Below are positions 24,773-34,653 of a DNA stretch of 51,910 bases, one piece after another. Every line of letters begins with the position of its first letter. Position 1 is the first letter of the stretch. The notes below the pieces were generated by a model, which did no database searches, was not told the DNA's origin, and saw only the letters and a program-made list of their open reading frames with translations. Origin of the DNA: Lentisphaerota bacterium (GTDB lineage Bacteria; Verrucomicrobiota; Kiritimatiellia; RFP12; UBA3636); the NCBI GenBank assembly GCA_022837245.1, contig JALHHX010000004.1, positions 1 through 51,910 on the forward strand, in the 5' to 3' direction. A program made the translations under genes and the position numbers.

Positions 24773-26143
24773 TTAATGTGAAACTTTGCGACGAGGAGCA
24801 GTAGGCTTTTTCGCGGAGGCGGGTTTGCGGGGCTGGATGGTTTTGGCTGCAGGCTTTTTGCTGGGTTTTTTCGATGTCGTGGCTTTTGGGGGCTTTGGCG
24901 GCGGCCGGTCGTCGGAGATTGCAAGCAGGATCCCGGTCATGAGAAGCGTTGTGACAAGCGAGCTGCCGCCATGCGATATGAATGGAAGCGGTATGCCTGT
25001 GAGCGGGATGGCCTTCACGACGCCGCCGATGTTGAGAAGCGTCTGGATGCCGAGGCAGGCGGCGACTCCGGTGGCAATGGTAGCCAGATAGTGGTCGGAC
25101 GTGCGTTCGGCGATGCGGATGCCGGAAATCACTAGAGCGCAGTAGAGCAGCGCAACGCAAATGCAGCCAAGTAGGCCTAGCTCTTCCCCGATTATGATGT
25201 ATGCGAAGTCGGATTCGATGATTGGCACTACGCCGGGCGAGCCGCCCCCAAGCCCGGTTCCGAAGAATCCGCCGGTGTAGAGCGCCATCAACGCCTGAAG
25301 CGGTTGCCATCCGGCGGAGGTGGCAACATCGAAGGGATTGAGCCAAGCTGCCAGACGGGCGCGTCCACGGGACGATAGCGGAATGAGGAAATATGCCAGG
25401 ACGAAAATGGCTGAAAGGCCGCCGACGAGATACGCAGAGCGGTTTGTCACAGCATATAGCATTACTATGAGCGTGGCATTCATGAGGGCGAACATGCCCA
25501 TGTCGCCCTGAAGCGCAAGAAGCAGCATGGGCGGCGCCCAGAGCACACCGACTGTCACGATGATGTTAAGTGGCGGAAGCGGTATCCCGAGGAAACCGCG
25601 CTTAAGTAGCACGCGGTGACCGGAGAGCATGGATGCGATGAAAATTATTAGAAGCGGTTTTATGATTTCAACGGGGTTGATGTTGCCGGGAAGGAATACG
25701 GCGCCCCGGTATTTGCGGCCGGCGATAAGAACGAAGAGAATCACTGCCACCGACAGGCCGAGAAATACAAGCCAGAAAGGCTCGAGCTTGCTGATGCGAC
25801 CGTAGCGTCCGGCCCAGTAAACTCCGAGCATGATGACAATGCCTATAGGAAGCGCAAGCTGAGAGATGGAAGTTATTTGAAGAGCTTGTATTGTGCCGAT
25901 ACGATATTGCAATACAATACCAAGGCCACAAAGCGCCAGGGCGGCGGCAGGAAATGCGATCGAGCCTCGGTAGCGGAGGAGACGGAGGGCGCCGTAAACG
26001 ACCAGCAGAACGATACCGAAGATGATAGTCGGCGTAAATTGGTCGAACCCCAGCGTTGGCGTATTGGACAGGTGCACCGCGAGCAAAGAGAGCTGCAGCG
26101 GGAACACGATCATGAATGGAAATAATACGAGCCAGAGGAACAT
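24773..26143 (-). CDS. FtsW/RodA/SpoVE-family peptidoglycan polymerase
   Basis: This 456-residue SEDS protein has about ten membrane helices, and polymerises lipid II into glycan strands together with a class B PBP. Family features include the loop with LNPFDVATSAGWQPLQALMALYTGG, then GTGLGGG and FAYIIIGEELGLLG, and the conserved end PLTGIPLPFISHGGSS. After the last helix there is a 45-residue Lys/Pro/Ala-rich tail, which is unusual and probably cytoplasmic. The ATG at 26143 shares its first base with the TAA stop of the PBP gene, so the two are translationally coupled. A longer open frame reaching 26926 is spurious. Whether it is the division or the elongation member cannot be decided. Confidence 0.88.
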   Translation of the reverse strand: MFLWLVLFPFMIVFPLQLSLLAVHLSNTPTLGFDQFTPTIIFGIVLLVVYGALRLLRYRGSIAFPAAALALCGLGIVLQYRIGTIQALQITSISQLALPIGIVIMLGVYWAGRYGRISKLEPFWLVFLGLSVAVILFVLIAGRKYRGAVFLPGNINPVEIIKPLLIIFIASMLSGHRVLLKRGFLGIPLPPLNIIVTVGVLWAPPMLLLALQGDMGMFALMNATLIVMLYAVTNRSAYLVGGLSAIFVLAYFLIPLSSRGRARLAAWLNPFDVATSAGWQPLQALMALYTGGFFGTGLGGGSPGVVPIIESDFAYIIIGEELGLLGCICVALLYCALVISGIRIAERTSDHYLATIATGVAACLGIQTLLNIGGVVKAIPLTGIPLPFISHGGSSLVTTLLMTGILLAISDDRPPPKPPKATTSKKPSKKPAAKTIQPRKPASAKKPTAPRRKVSH

Positions 26144-27741
26144 TACCGAGTTCCCACCTGTGTTGCCCGAACCGCCTCGTTGGCGGCATTTTCCTCCAGC
26201 AGCGCGGCCGCTACAGGAAGCGCGGCGGCGGAGCCGAAGCCGGCGTTTTCGACTATCACGACGATGGCGATCGTGGGGTTTTCGCGCGGGGCGAAGCAGA
26301 CAAACCAAGCATGGTCCTCGCCGCCGGGATTCTGGGCGGTGCCGGTTTTGCCGCAGACGTCCAGTCCGGGGATATCGGCTTTGCGCCCCGTGCCTGTGGT
26401 GATTGCGGCACGCATAGCCTGCTGGACGCGCCGTGCGGTGGCGCGGGAGAAGAGCATGCCATAATCCTCGACAGGATCGGATTCGGCGATTCGGGGCTTT
26501 ATCATTTGCCCGTCGTTCGCAATAGCTGCCACCATCATTGCCATGTGGAGCGGGGTTGTTGTGAGGCGTCCTTGTCCGATCGAGAGTTGCGAGAGCTCGC
26601 GCCGTTCCCCGCTGCCTAGTTTCGGGATGTTGCCAACTTGCGATGAGACTACACCATTTGTGCCTGTGAAGATTGGGACGCGCGAGTTGAAGCGGAGGCG
26701 CTCCGCCATGTTGTTGAAGGCAACGATGCCGCATTGCACGCCGGCATTGGCAAAATAGGAGTTGGATGATTTCGCGAACGCGGTGTCTAGATCGAGCGTG
26801 CCGAAACCGGGCCAGTTGAGGCCGCGCCGTTCGTACGCGTAGTATTCGTGGTCGCGGATTGGCCGGCGGGCACCGGGGGGATAGTATCCACCAGCTGGGC
26901 AGTGGATGTTCAACGGGATGCCGCATTCGACGGCGAGGCCGGCGATGGCGATTTTAAACGTCGACCCGGGCGGATAGCGCCCGTGCAGGGCACGGTTCAG
27001 AAGCGGCGAATCCGGGTCAATGTTGAGGGCGCGGTCGTAGTTGTTTGGATCGAACGAAGGAGAGGACAGAAGCACACGTATGGCACCGTCGCGCGGGTCG
27101 ATCGCGACAACCGCGCCCTTGCGCCCCTCCATCAGCGTGTGGGCGTAGGATTGCAGGTCGGCATCCAGCGTTAGGACGAGGTTTGTGCCGACGTGGCGGA
27201 CATCGCGTGTGCTATGCAGCTCGGACGAGCCTATTTTCTTCAGCGCGCTTTCGCCTTCGGGCATGTAGCCGCTGAGCAAGAAGTCGGCAGCGTTTTCAAG
27301 GCCGGTCAAACCCTCGTCTGGGTGGCGGAAGCCTACTACATGGGCGCTGGTGGCTCCGTACGGATAGTCGCGCAGACCTTTTGCCGTGGAATCGGTTTCG
27401 GCAAGGATTTTGCCATTTCTGTCGAGTATGGCGCCACGGACGAGTTTGCCGGCGGCGTTGTCGGAGCGCGGGTTGTGGCGTTCCATGGAGCGCACGAACT
27501 CGCGCGATCTGAAGCCAGCCAGTTGCCATGTTGCCTGATAAAGCTGTATTGTGCCGATGGCGGCTAAAAAAAGCACAGGAAATAGAAACAGGATGCGGTA
27601 GCGCGTGCGTGGGAGCATCGGGCTGCGCAACATGAGCATCGCGGTGAAGGTGATTGCCGCGATGCAGAACATGGCACTGAACACCGCGAGCGTCGTCCGG
27701 GTGTGCTCAGGTGTAAGGAAGTTGGTTATGGACTGCAGCAC
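26143..27741 (-). CDS. Class B penicillin-binding protein (transpeptidase)
   Basis: This 532-residue cell-wall cross-linking enzyme has two hydrophobic N-terminal segments (about residues 17-37 and 49-67), then a short dimerisation-type region with VRGAILDRNGKILA and the transpeptidase domain. Active-site motifs are present: SxxK in PPGSTFKI near residue 258, SxN in AKSSNSYF near 322, and KTG in CGKTGTAQ near 463. The domain order and the SEDS partner immediately downstream resemble the RodA-PbpA pair of Actinobacteria. Two N-terminal membrane helices rather than one are odd for a class B PBP. It is coupled to FtsW/RodA by a TAATG overlap. Confidence 0.88.
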   Translation of the reverse strand: MLQSITNFLTPEHTRTTLAVFSAMFCIAAITFTAMLMLRSPMLPRTRYRILFLFPVLFLAAIGTIQLYQATWQLAGFRSREFVRSMERHNPRSDNAAGKLVRGAILDRNGKILAETDSTAKGLRDYPYGATSAHVVGFRHPDEGLTGLENAADFLLSGYMPEGESALKKIGSSELHSTRDVRHVGTNLVLTLDADLQSYAHTLMEGRKGAVVAIDPRDGAIRVLLSSPSFDPNNYDRALNIDPDSPLLNRALHGRYPPGSTFKIAIAGLAVECGIPLNIHCPAGGYYPPGARRPIRDHEYYAYERRGLNWPGFGTLDLDTAFAKSSNSYFANAGVQCGIVAFNNMAERLRFNSRVPIFTGTNGVVSSQVGNIPKLGSGERRELSQLSIGQGRLTTTPLHMAMMVAAIANDGQMIKPRIAESDPVEDYGMLFSRATARRVQQAMRAAITTGTGRKADIPGLDVCGKTGTAQNPGGEDHAWFVCFAPRENPTIAIVVIVENAGFGSAAALPVAAALLEENAANEAVRATQVGTR

Positions 27742-27762
27742 GTGTGTGCGGCTCCTGGCTTG

Positions 27763-28965
27763 TTATTTCGAGCTTCGGCGGCGGTACATGGCACGCGCGT
27801 CGGGCGTGAGCGCCGGGTTCGCGAGCAGGCGGCATTCGATTCTGCCGCTATAGAAAGACCCGCGGTCTTCGGCGACGATGCCGGCGATTTCCGCGATCTC
27901 GGGGCTGCCTGTGAAGATAAAACCGTCGTATGAGGAGGCGTTGTCTTCGAGAAACACGCCTATATCGGCATAGGTGTCGCGCAGGAGCATTGGGTCTCCC
28001 ATGCGGTCGCCGTATGGCGGATTAACCAGTATAACGCCACGCTCTGTAGTTTCGGGAACAGAACTCATCGCGACATCCGCAACCTCGCAGCGTATGCGGC
28101 CTTCGGCTCCTGCGGCCTGGGCGTTTGCAAGTGTTGCCTCAACCATTCTGGGGTCGATGTCGCTCGCTATGATTTCGCACGGAATGGTTTTGTCAGGCTC
28201 GTACGCCTTGACGGCATCGGCCTTGACTTTGGTCCAGAGCGAAGGCTCGTAGCAGGCAAGGTGCATGAAGGCGAAATTCTCGCGCGTGAGCGCCGGAGCG
28301 CGGTTTTGCGCGATCCATAGCGCTTCGATGGCAATCGTGCCGCCACCACACATAGGGTTTAGGAAATTCGTGCGTCCGTTCCAGCCTGTGGCCTTAACCA
28401 GCGCGGCGGCGAGTGATTCACGCATTGGAGCATCAGATGATTCCAAGCGGTAGCCGCGGAAGCTGAGCGACTCGCCGGTGGTGTCAATGTAGATTGAGGC
28501 GCGGTCGTCCACCCAATGCAGGAAGAGGCACGCCTGGTCGCGTTCGTTGCCGGAATCGGGGCGGCGTCCGAACTTCCCGCGCAGGCGGTCGACCACTGCG
28601 TCTTTCACCTTGAGCGAGGCGTAGCGCGTGTCGAGGATCGTCGTATTTTCGACGGTTCTATCTACGGAGAAATAACCGTCTGGCTGGATGTAGCGTTCCC
28701 AAGGAATTTCGACGAGCGAGTTATAGAGGTTATTGGCGTTGCGCGCGCGGAAACGGTCGAGCGTATAGAGAACGCGGTGGGCGGTGCGCAGCTTCATGTT
28801 GAGCGTCATGCAGTCGGCAAGCGTGCCCTCTGTCTCGACGGCACATGACGACTCCCACGCGACGCGGAATCCCAACTCGCGCACTTCGTCGGCCAGAAAA
28901 TGTCCGATACCGGCGGAGCAGGTTATGACGATTACGCTCGGCTCCCCGTCGAAGACTCCACTCAT
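27763..28965 (-). CDS. THUMP-domain class I RNA methyltransferase (RlmL/YpsC-like)
   Basis: This 400-residue S-adenosylmethionine-dependent enzyme methylates guanine N2 in 23S rRNA in its best known relatives. The N-terminal 165 residues form a THUMP-type RNA-binding region. The methyltransferase domain shows LNPMCGGGTIAIEA near residue 200 and the catalytic N-P-P-Y in LVNPPYGDRMGD near 312. It is the size of YpsC and of the N-terminal half of E. coli RlmL, without the second domain. Its ATG overlaps the aconitase stop by 4 nt (ATGA). No functional link to aconitase is known. Confidence 0.87.
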   Translation of the reverse strand: MSGVFDGEPSVIVITCSAGIGHFLADEVRELGFRVAWESSCAVETEGTLADCMTLNMKLRTAHRVLYTLDRFRARNANNLYNSLVEIPWERYIQPDGYFSVDRTVENTTILDTRYASLKVKDAVVDRLRGKFGRRPDSGNERDQACLFLHWVDDRASIYIDTTGESLSFRGYRLESSDAPMRESLAAALVKATGWNGRTNFLNPMCGGGTIAIEALWIAQNRAPALTRENFAFMHLACYEPSLWTKVKADAVKAYEPDKTIPCEIIASDIDPRMVEATLANAQAAGAEGRIRCEVADVAMSSVPETTERGVILVNPPYGDRMGDPMLLRDTYADIGVFLEDNASSYDGFIFTGSPEIAEIAGIVAEDRGSFYSGRIECRLLANPALTPDARAMYRRRSSK

Positions 28966-30917
28966 TCAGCGCCACCCTGCTTCTGTTTCGAAGCGATCTG
29001 CTTCATCAGGCCGCCTGCGAGAACGATCGCCTTTTGCCTCTCGGAGAGCTTGGTGACAACCTCAAAAGACGTGTTCTTGGTGGTGTTGCGGACCACAAGC
29101 CCGCCGTCGCCGCGCACTGCGTCCGCAATGCCTTCGAACTCAAGCGCGTCGCCGGCTTCGACGCCGTCGTATGCGGCGGGGTTGCTGAAGGTGAACGGCA
29201 CGATTCCAAAATTGACCAGGTTTGCGAAGTGGATGCGCTCCATGCTTTTCGCGATCACGGCGCGCACACCCAGATACATGGGGCACATGGCAGCGTGTTC
29301 GCGGCTGGAGCCCTGTCCGTAGCTTTCACCGGCAATGATTACGTTTGCGAGCCCCTTTTCTTTGTTGGCGAGCGCCTTGTCGTGGAATTTGGGATCGACC
29401 GGCTCGAACACGTATTTCGAATACTCGGGGATGTTGGAGCGGTATTTAAGGCGCGAACCCGCGGGCATGATGTGGTCAGTCGTGATCTTGTCGCCTACTT
29501 TTATAGCCGCCACGCCGCGCATCGATGGAGCGAGCGGCTCGCCGGCTGGGACTTTGCCGATGTTGGGGCCGCGCACTATTTCGGCATCCGGCACGCCCTT
29601 GGAGGCAGTGTCGCGGAAGAGGAACATCGAATCATCGATAATGAATTCAGACGGTATTGCCACAGCGGGGGCCGTTTCGACTGTGGTGGGATCGGTGATT
29701 ACGCCAGTGAGCGCCGCCGCGGCCGCCGTTTCGGGGCTTACCAGGTAAACCTGCGCCGATTTAGTGCCTGAGCGGCCTTCGAAGTTTCGATTGCTTGTGC
29801 GCAGCGACACGGCATTCGTGCCTGGCGACTGGTTTAAGCCGATGCAGAAGCCGCAGGCGTTCTCCAGGATGCGCACGCCCGCAAGCACGAGTTCGCCGAG
29901 CAGCCCTTCTTTCGCAAGATGCAGGACCACCTGGCGTGAGCCAGCGGCGATGCCGACTGAAACGTTTGGGTTGATTTTCTTGCCCTTGAGCAAAAGGGCG
30001 ACGGTCTTCAAATCGCGGTAAGAGGAGTTAGTGCAGGAACCTATGAGCACCTGATTCACCTTTTTGCCGGCAAGAGACGAGATCGCCATGACGTTCGCCG
30101 GGTTGTGCGGCCCTGCGGCGAGCGGCACGATTTCAGAAAGATTTAGTTCGAACACCTCGGCGTATTTCGCATCTGGGTCGGCCTTGATCTCGACCCAGTC
30201 CTCTTCGCGCCCCTGAGCGGCGAGGAACCGGCGCGTAACATCGTCGCTGGGGAATACCGAAGTCGTGACGCCCAGCTCCGTGCCCATGTTCGTGATCGTG
30301 GCACGTGAAGGCACATCGAGCGTGGCGACGCCTTCGCCTGCGTATTCCATCACCCTGCCGACATTACCGGATGAGCCGTAGCGCTCGAGGACCTTGAGGA
30401 TCACATCCTTCGCCGAAACCCCGGGACGCAGCTTGCCTGTGAGGTTCACCTTAACCACTTTTGGAGCCGCTAGATAGAACGCGCCGCCGCCCATTGCCAC
30501 GGCAACATCGAGACCTCCGGCGCCGATTGCGATCATGCCGATACCGCCGCCGGTGGGCGTATGCGAATCCGAGCCGATAAGCGTTTTTCCGGGTTTGCCG
30601 AAGCGTTCGAGGTGTAGCTGGTGGCATATGCCGTTACCGGCACGAGAGAATATAATGCCGTATTTGCGAGCCACCGACTGCAGGTAAGCATGGTCGTCGG
30701 CGTTCTCGAAGCCAGTCTGGTCCGTGTTGTGATCCACGTAGCTGACGGACACCTCCGTTTGCACCTTGTCGACGCCCATGCTTTCGAACTGCAGGTAAGC
30801 CATCGTGCCAGTGGCATCCTGTGTCAGGGTCTGGTCGATTTTTATGGCTACCTCCGAGCCCGGCTCGAGTTTGCCGGATAGGAGGTGTGCGTTTAGAATT
30901 TTTTCAGTGATATTCAT
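28962..30917 (-). CDS. acnA: Aconitate hydratase
   Basis: This 651-residue [4Fe-4S] enzyme interconverts citrate and isocitrate. The cluster cysteines are present in GSCTNS near residue 293 and ACGFC near 352-356, and the substrate-binding SYGQGSSREHAA near 533. Its length matches the short bacterial/mitochondrial-like type rather than the roughly 890-residue AcnA of E. coli, so the symbol is only a family label. A strong GGAGG lies six bases before the ATG. It heads a four-gene run with the methyltransferase, the PBP and FtsW/RodA. The 270-bp spacer upstream holds only a hairpin near 31132. Confidence 0.93.
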   Translation of the reverse strand: MNITEKILNAHLLSGKLEPGSEVAIKIDQTLTQDATGTMAYLQFESMGVDKVQTEVSVSYVDHNTDQTGFENADDHAYLQSVARKYGIIFSRAGNGICHQLHLERFGKPGKTLIGSDSHTPTGGGIGMIAIGAGGLDVAVAMGGGAFYLAAPKVVKVNLTGKLRPGVSAKDVILKVLERYGSSGNVGRVMEYAGEGVATLDVPSRATITNMGTELGVTTSVFPSDDVTRRFLAAQGREEDWVEIKADPDAKYAEVFELNLSEIVPLAAGPHNPANVMAISSLAGKKVNQVLIGSCTNSSYRDLKTVALLLKGKKINPNVSVGIAAGSRQVVLHLAKEGLLGELVLAGVRILENACGFCIGLNQSPGTNAVSLRTSNRNFEGRSGTKSAQVYLVSPETAAAAALTGVITDPTTVETAPAVAIPSEFIIDDSMFLFRDTASKGVPDAEIVRGPNIGKVPAGEPLAPSMRGVAAIKVGDKITTDHIMPAGSRLKYRSNIPEYSKYVFEPVDPKFHDKALANKEKGLANVIIAGESYGQGSSREHAAMCPMYLGVRAVIAKSMERIHFANLVNFGIVPFTFSNPAAYDGVEAGDALEFEGIADAVRGDGGLVVRNTTKNTSFEVVTKLSERQKAIVLAGGLMKQIASKQKQGGAE

Positions 30918-31131
30918 CGATTCCTCCGCTTTCTGCAGGTGTGCGGGTGCGGTATGGTGTATTAAGAGGTGTTTTAGGGTACATTATGCTGGTGTAAAAG
31001 TCCATTCTTTTCACCACAGGAAAAAAACAGGGGAAAAAGAAATAATTCAGAAAAAAGGGAGATTACACCGTAAACAGGCCAAGAACTCGCTAATGCGCCC
31101 CCGGAAAGTGGCGCATGAAGAACAAGTGTCG

Positions 31132-31162
31132 CCAACATTCTTCAGCGTCAATGTTGGTTTTT
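31132..31162 (+). terminator. Orphan terminator-like hairpin
   Basis: CCAACATT (31132-31139) pairs with AATGTTGG (31150-31157) and is followed directly by TTTTT on the plus strand. Both neighbouring genes are on the minus strand, so no annotated plus-strand gene ends here. It could end a small RNA from the 30918-31131 spacer, or serve as a weak terminator for the minus strand through the stem alone. Confidence 0.4.
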
Positions 31163-31187
31163 GGTCGGCTTTGTCGCTGTTGGTTGC

Positions 31188-34100
31188 TTACCTGAATATT
31201 ATCATCGTCTCGTTCGGGGGTGGGAGGTGTTCATATACACCGATCTCCACCGAGGAGCCGATGATCCGATCCATGCCGAGCGGATCATCGGCTCCGGCCA
31301 TCCAGTCTAGGACTTCCCCCGCGTCGATGCACGGCGAATGGTTGGCCAGACGGAAGTCGGACGAACCCACATTGTAGAACATCGGGGCTGCGCTGATAGA
31401 GTTTGTCGTCGAGTATTTGTCGTTACCTATGTCTATGGCCAAATTAGCGGACGGGTTGCCGTGGAGGTTGTTGTAGCGGTCAACAAGTACATCCATCCAA
31501 TCGTTGTCAGAGTTTATACCATATTGCGCGTTGTTAGCGGAAATCGTGTTGCGCACGGTCATGCCGGAACGCGGCGACAAGACAATGCCGCTTTTGTTTG
31601 CGTAAACAACGCAGTTCTCCACGATGCCGCCGCCCGTGTCAACCCCGCTCTGGATTCCGTTGCCCAGATTGCGATAAATTTCAGATTCGCGAATGGTGAA
31701 ATCCGAACCGCGCCTATAAAACCACTCATATCCTGCGGGAGCCGGTTGGTTGTGATCGTAGTTGAAACCAATTCCGCTGTTTTCGCGTATGATGCTGCGA
31801 AAGACCTGGTCTAGTCCGCACCCGGAGAAGTTAAGACCGGCCCCCGTGTTATTGGCGACAACGCAACGGTCGAATGAGTTTGCTGGACTAAAGTTCTCGC
31901 CATGGATTCCATTAACGCCATTCGTCAAGACGGAGACATCGTTGAAAACGCCGCCGCCAGACTTGCTAAGCCAAACCCCATGGCCACCGTTGCCGGCGAT
32001 AATGGTGTTTTCCATACCATTGGCTGGCGAGTTGGTAGAGGCAACGCCGTTGCGGCTGTTCCCGATGATTGTCAGATTCTTAAACTGATTTCCGTACGAG
32101 CCAGACAATGCCACGCCGTCCACGGCGTTGCGTATATCGAAGCCTTCGAGAGTTACCGACTCTACCGCCTGGAGCTTGACGGCATAGGGAAGCGATCCGC
32201 CGCCGTCTATTATGGCGGTTCCGCCGTCGGAGCGCACCGCGACCCCCGACTTTGTGAATACGACTTCCTGCTCATAGGTCCCCGGCTGGACAAGAATGGT
32301 GTCGCCTCGCTCCGCAACGTCGGCGGCTCGCTGAATTGTAAGAAAAGCCCCGCCAGCCGCGTTTACCAGCCCGGAGCTGGAGTCGTCGCCGTCTGTTCTA
32401 ACATAATACGTTTCCTGTGAGGGCAAGTCCAATGGCTCCCCGGCCGGGTACACGCCGATGTGTCGGCCGTCGTTCCCGGCGTTAAGGCAAGCTGAAGTTT
32501 CGTACAGACGGAAATCGCCTGCGAATGGATCGACGAAAAGCGGATTGCCGGTGACAGAGTGTCCCCCGATGTTGTCGCCCGCATGCGACCTGTACAGATA
32601 TTCGCCCGCGTTTCCGAAAATCAGGTTGTAGTCGGCGGTAAGCGGTGTGCTCGACTCCCAGTCGTTAGCCTTCGCGAAGGCCGGTCCGAGATTGCCGGCG
32701 ATGATTGTGTTGCGCACGCTGACCGACGCGCGAGGATCTTGAAACACTCCGGCGTACCGGTTGCCGAATACTACGCCGTTCTCAACCAGCCAGCCTCCGT
32801 TGTCAACGCCAAGATGAATGCCGAAGCCGGAGTTGGAATGCACACGGCACTCGCGTATAACACCGTAGTCACCATCGCCGTTACCATCGGATTTCAGTCC
32901 ATCCCGCAAGTTGCTGTGCAGGTTGCATCCAATAAGAGAAAACCACGCACTGCCGTTGATAAGGTGCACGCCATCCTCAATAGCATTGCGAATTTCGAAA
33001 CCCTCGATAGAAATATAGTCCGCTTTGTCGAGCCTGAATCCAGAGGAACGCACGCCCCCGCCATCAACAACGGGGGTCTCTCCTGATTTTGCGACGATGC
33101 GGTTCGCCTTTCCCGCAGTCCCCGAATGGGCGGAATTCAGCGACACCATTTCCGGATACGTGCCGCCGGCGACAATAACCATGTTGCTTGCTGTAGCATA
33201 GAAGACCGGGTCGTCAACACCTTCTTGTATGGTCCGGTAGGCAGTTTCCCAAGATATCCCGTCAAATACTGGACCCGGCGATGCGGTATCGACGTAAACA
33301 ATGCCACCATCGACCGCAGTCGGTGCAGGACGGTTTGTAATCGTGACAGTCGCAACCCCCGGAGGTGTAATCTGGTAGCTCCCCTCGTCGAGCGTCAGAA
33401 CGACAGTCGTGTCACTCTGAGAACTCCAGTCGTTTATAGCGGCAACTGTGACTGTGGCCGACGAAACGCCTGACGGCAATGTTACCCCAACACCCAAAGT
33501 CCCCGCATAGTTCACACCCGGTACGGCCGTACCACCAACTGAATACGGAACAAACATTGAAAAATTAGCCGCAGTTTCGGGACGAGTGATTGTGAAAGAG
33601 CCATAAACCGGCCCTATTTCAGAGGCCTGAGTCGTCGCTTCCGCTGAAATCTCTCCGGTTATTAGCACTGCCGTTTCTTCCGTCCAGACCGTCTCAACCT
33701 CGTTGCTGGCGGCGAAACGGAAGAAATAGGCGGTGTTTGCCGAGAGCCCGGTCAGCTCGTATGTAAAGTCCCCGGGGTTTTGCGGAGCGGCCAAAACAGC
33801 TGAATTAGCCCATGATGAAGCATTTGTTCCGCCATCGGCCGTCCCCCAATATATGGAAACCGCCGTTGATGCAGTACCGGTAGATGTGAGCAAACCTTTG
33901 ATCCATGCGGACGATAGCGTGACATTTGTCGCAGGTAGCGTTTCAATATTGAGCGGGGGAATTGCCGGGATGCTTTCAACACCTACAAATTCTATCTCAC
34001 GATAGCCGACGTGACCGTTCTCCTGAGCACCGAAATTGATACGCAAGGAGTGGACGTTCTGGGCAATCGGACCACCGACCGCAGTGTAACGGACAAGAGC

Positions 34101-34556
34101 TGTAGACGTTCCGCCTTCGTAGTTTACGGCCGTGCCGGGTATGACGATAAAGGTTGTGGGATCGTTTGCCGTGGAACAGGCAAGACTAGTCACTGTGATG
34201 TTATCACGTCCGGAATCCGCCCAACCAGAGTAGAGATTGACTCCAGTGATATCGTAGCCCAGTTCCGCATTCCCCAGAGCATAAGTCAGCACGGCGTTGT
34301 CGCCGATCGTATAGGTGTTCGCTTTGTCGTGGATAATTGAGCCATCGGTCAATTTTGTCACAGGGCCAGTGCTTTCTGCCCCTGCGGCGCCGTTCGCCAC
34401 CGCGCTGGGCTCCATGCCGGCAATCAAGTTGCCTTCCGCCGACGTGAACGAGTACGTGTTGGTCGTTGAAATGGATATAGTGCCGACCTCTGCCTTTGCA
34501 CAGATTACGGCGACAAACGAAATCATGAATCCAAGTATTTGAACTGTTTTTTTCAT
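31188..34556 (-). CDS. Giant secreted right-handed parallel beta-helix protein
   Basis: This 1122-residue exported protein has a signal peptide (MKKTVQILGFMISFVAVICAKA). A lectin-like or anchor-type N-terminal domain (about 25-190) comes next, then a fibronectin-type segment (about 200-295) and a Calx-beta-like segment (about 300-405). Two parallel beta-helix modules start near 417 (GIVYVDTASPGP) and near 712 (ETYYVRTDGDDSSSGL). It ends SVEIGVYEHLPPPNETMIIFR. Such helices bind or cleave polysaccharides, and no catalytic residues are evident. The ATG at 34556 has GGGGTG four bases upstream. The DNA of its first 30 bases is nearly identical to that of the 1404-residue paralogue at 37288-41502. 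Confidence 0.82.
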   Translation of the reverse strand: MKKTVQILGFMISFVAVICAKAEVGTISISTTNTYSFTSAEGNLIAGMEPSAVANGAAGAESTGPVTKLTDGSIIHDKANTYTIGDNAVLTYALGNAELGYDITGVNLYSGWADSGRDNITVTSLACSTANDPTTFIVIPGTAVNYEGGTSTALVRYTAVGGPIAQNVHSLRINFGAQENGHVGYREIEFVGVESIPAIPPLNIETLPATNVTLSSAWIKGLLTSTGTASTAVSIYWGTADGGTNASSWANSAVLAAPQNPGDFTYELTGLSANTAYFFRFAASNEVETVWTEETAVLITGEISAEATTQASEIGPVYGSFTITRPETAANFSMFVPYSVGGTAVPGVNYAGTLGVGVTLPSGVSSATVTVAAINDWSSQSDTTVVLTLDEGSYQITPPGVATVTITNRPAPTAVDGGIVYVDTASPGPVFDGISWETAYRTIQEGVDDPVFYATASNMVIVAGGTYPEMVSLNSAHSGTAGKANRIVAKSGETPVVDGGGVRSSGFRLDKADYISIEGFEIRNAIEDGVHLINGSAWFSLIGCNLHSNLRDGLKSDGNGDGDYGVIRECRVHSNSGFGIHLGVDNGGWLVENGVVFGNRYAGVFQDPRASVSVRNTIIAGNLGPAFAKANDWESSTPLTADYNLIFGNAGEYLYRSHAGDNIGGHSVTGNPLFVDPFAGDFRLYETSACLNAGNDGRHIGVYPAGEPLDLPSQETYYVRTDGDDSSSGLVNAAGGAFLTIQRAADVAERGDTILVQPGTYEQEVVFTKSGVAVRSDGGTAIIDGGGSLPYAVKLQAVESVTLEGFDIRNAVDGVALSGSYGNQFKNLTIIGNSRNGVASTNSPANGMENTIIAGNGGHGVWLSKSGGGVFNDVSVLTNGVNGIHGENFSPANSFDRCVVANNTGAGLNFSGCGLDQVFRSIIRENSGIGFNYDHNQPAPAGYEWFYRRGSDFTIRESEIYRNLGNGIQSGVDTGGGIVENCVVYANKSGIVLSPRSGMTVRNTISANNAQYGINSDNDWMDVLVDRYNNLHGNPSANLAIDIGNDKYSTTNSISAAPMFYNVGSSDFRLANHSPCIDAGEVLDWMAGADDPLGMDRIIGSSVEIGVYEHLPPPNETMIIFR

Positions 34557-34653
34557 GTAACACCCCATCTGTTTTGTTGTTGCGTGGAATCCAATAATGC
34601 TCCGCATGATACTGTTGGTAGGTGGAAAAGAGATAGCTTAACTTTTGAGAAAA

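Noticed and set aside
26144..26926. N-terminal extension of the FtsW/RodA frame up to 26926
   Set aside because: The extension is Arg/Pro-rich, lies antisense-free but inside the PBP gene in another frame, and the family start at 26143 fits exactly.
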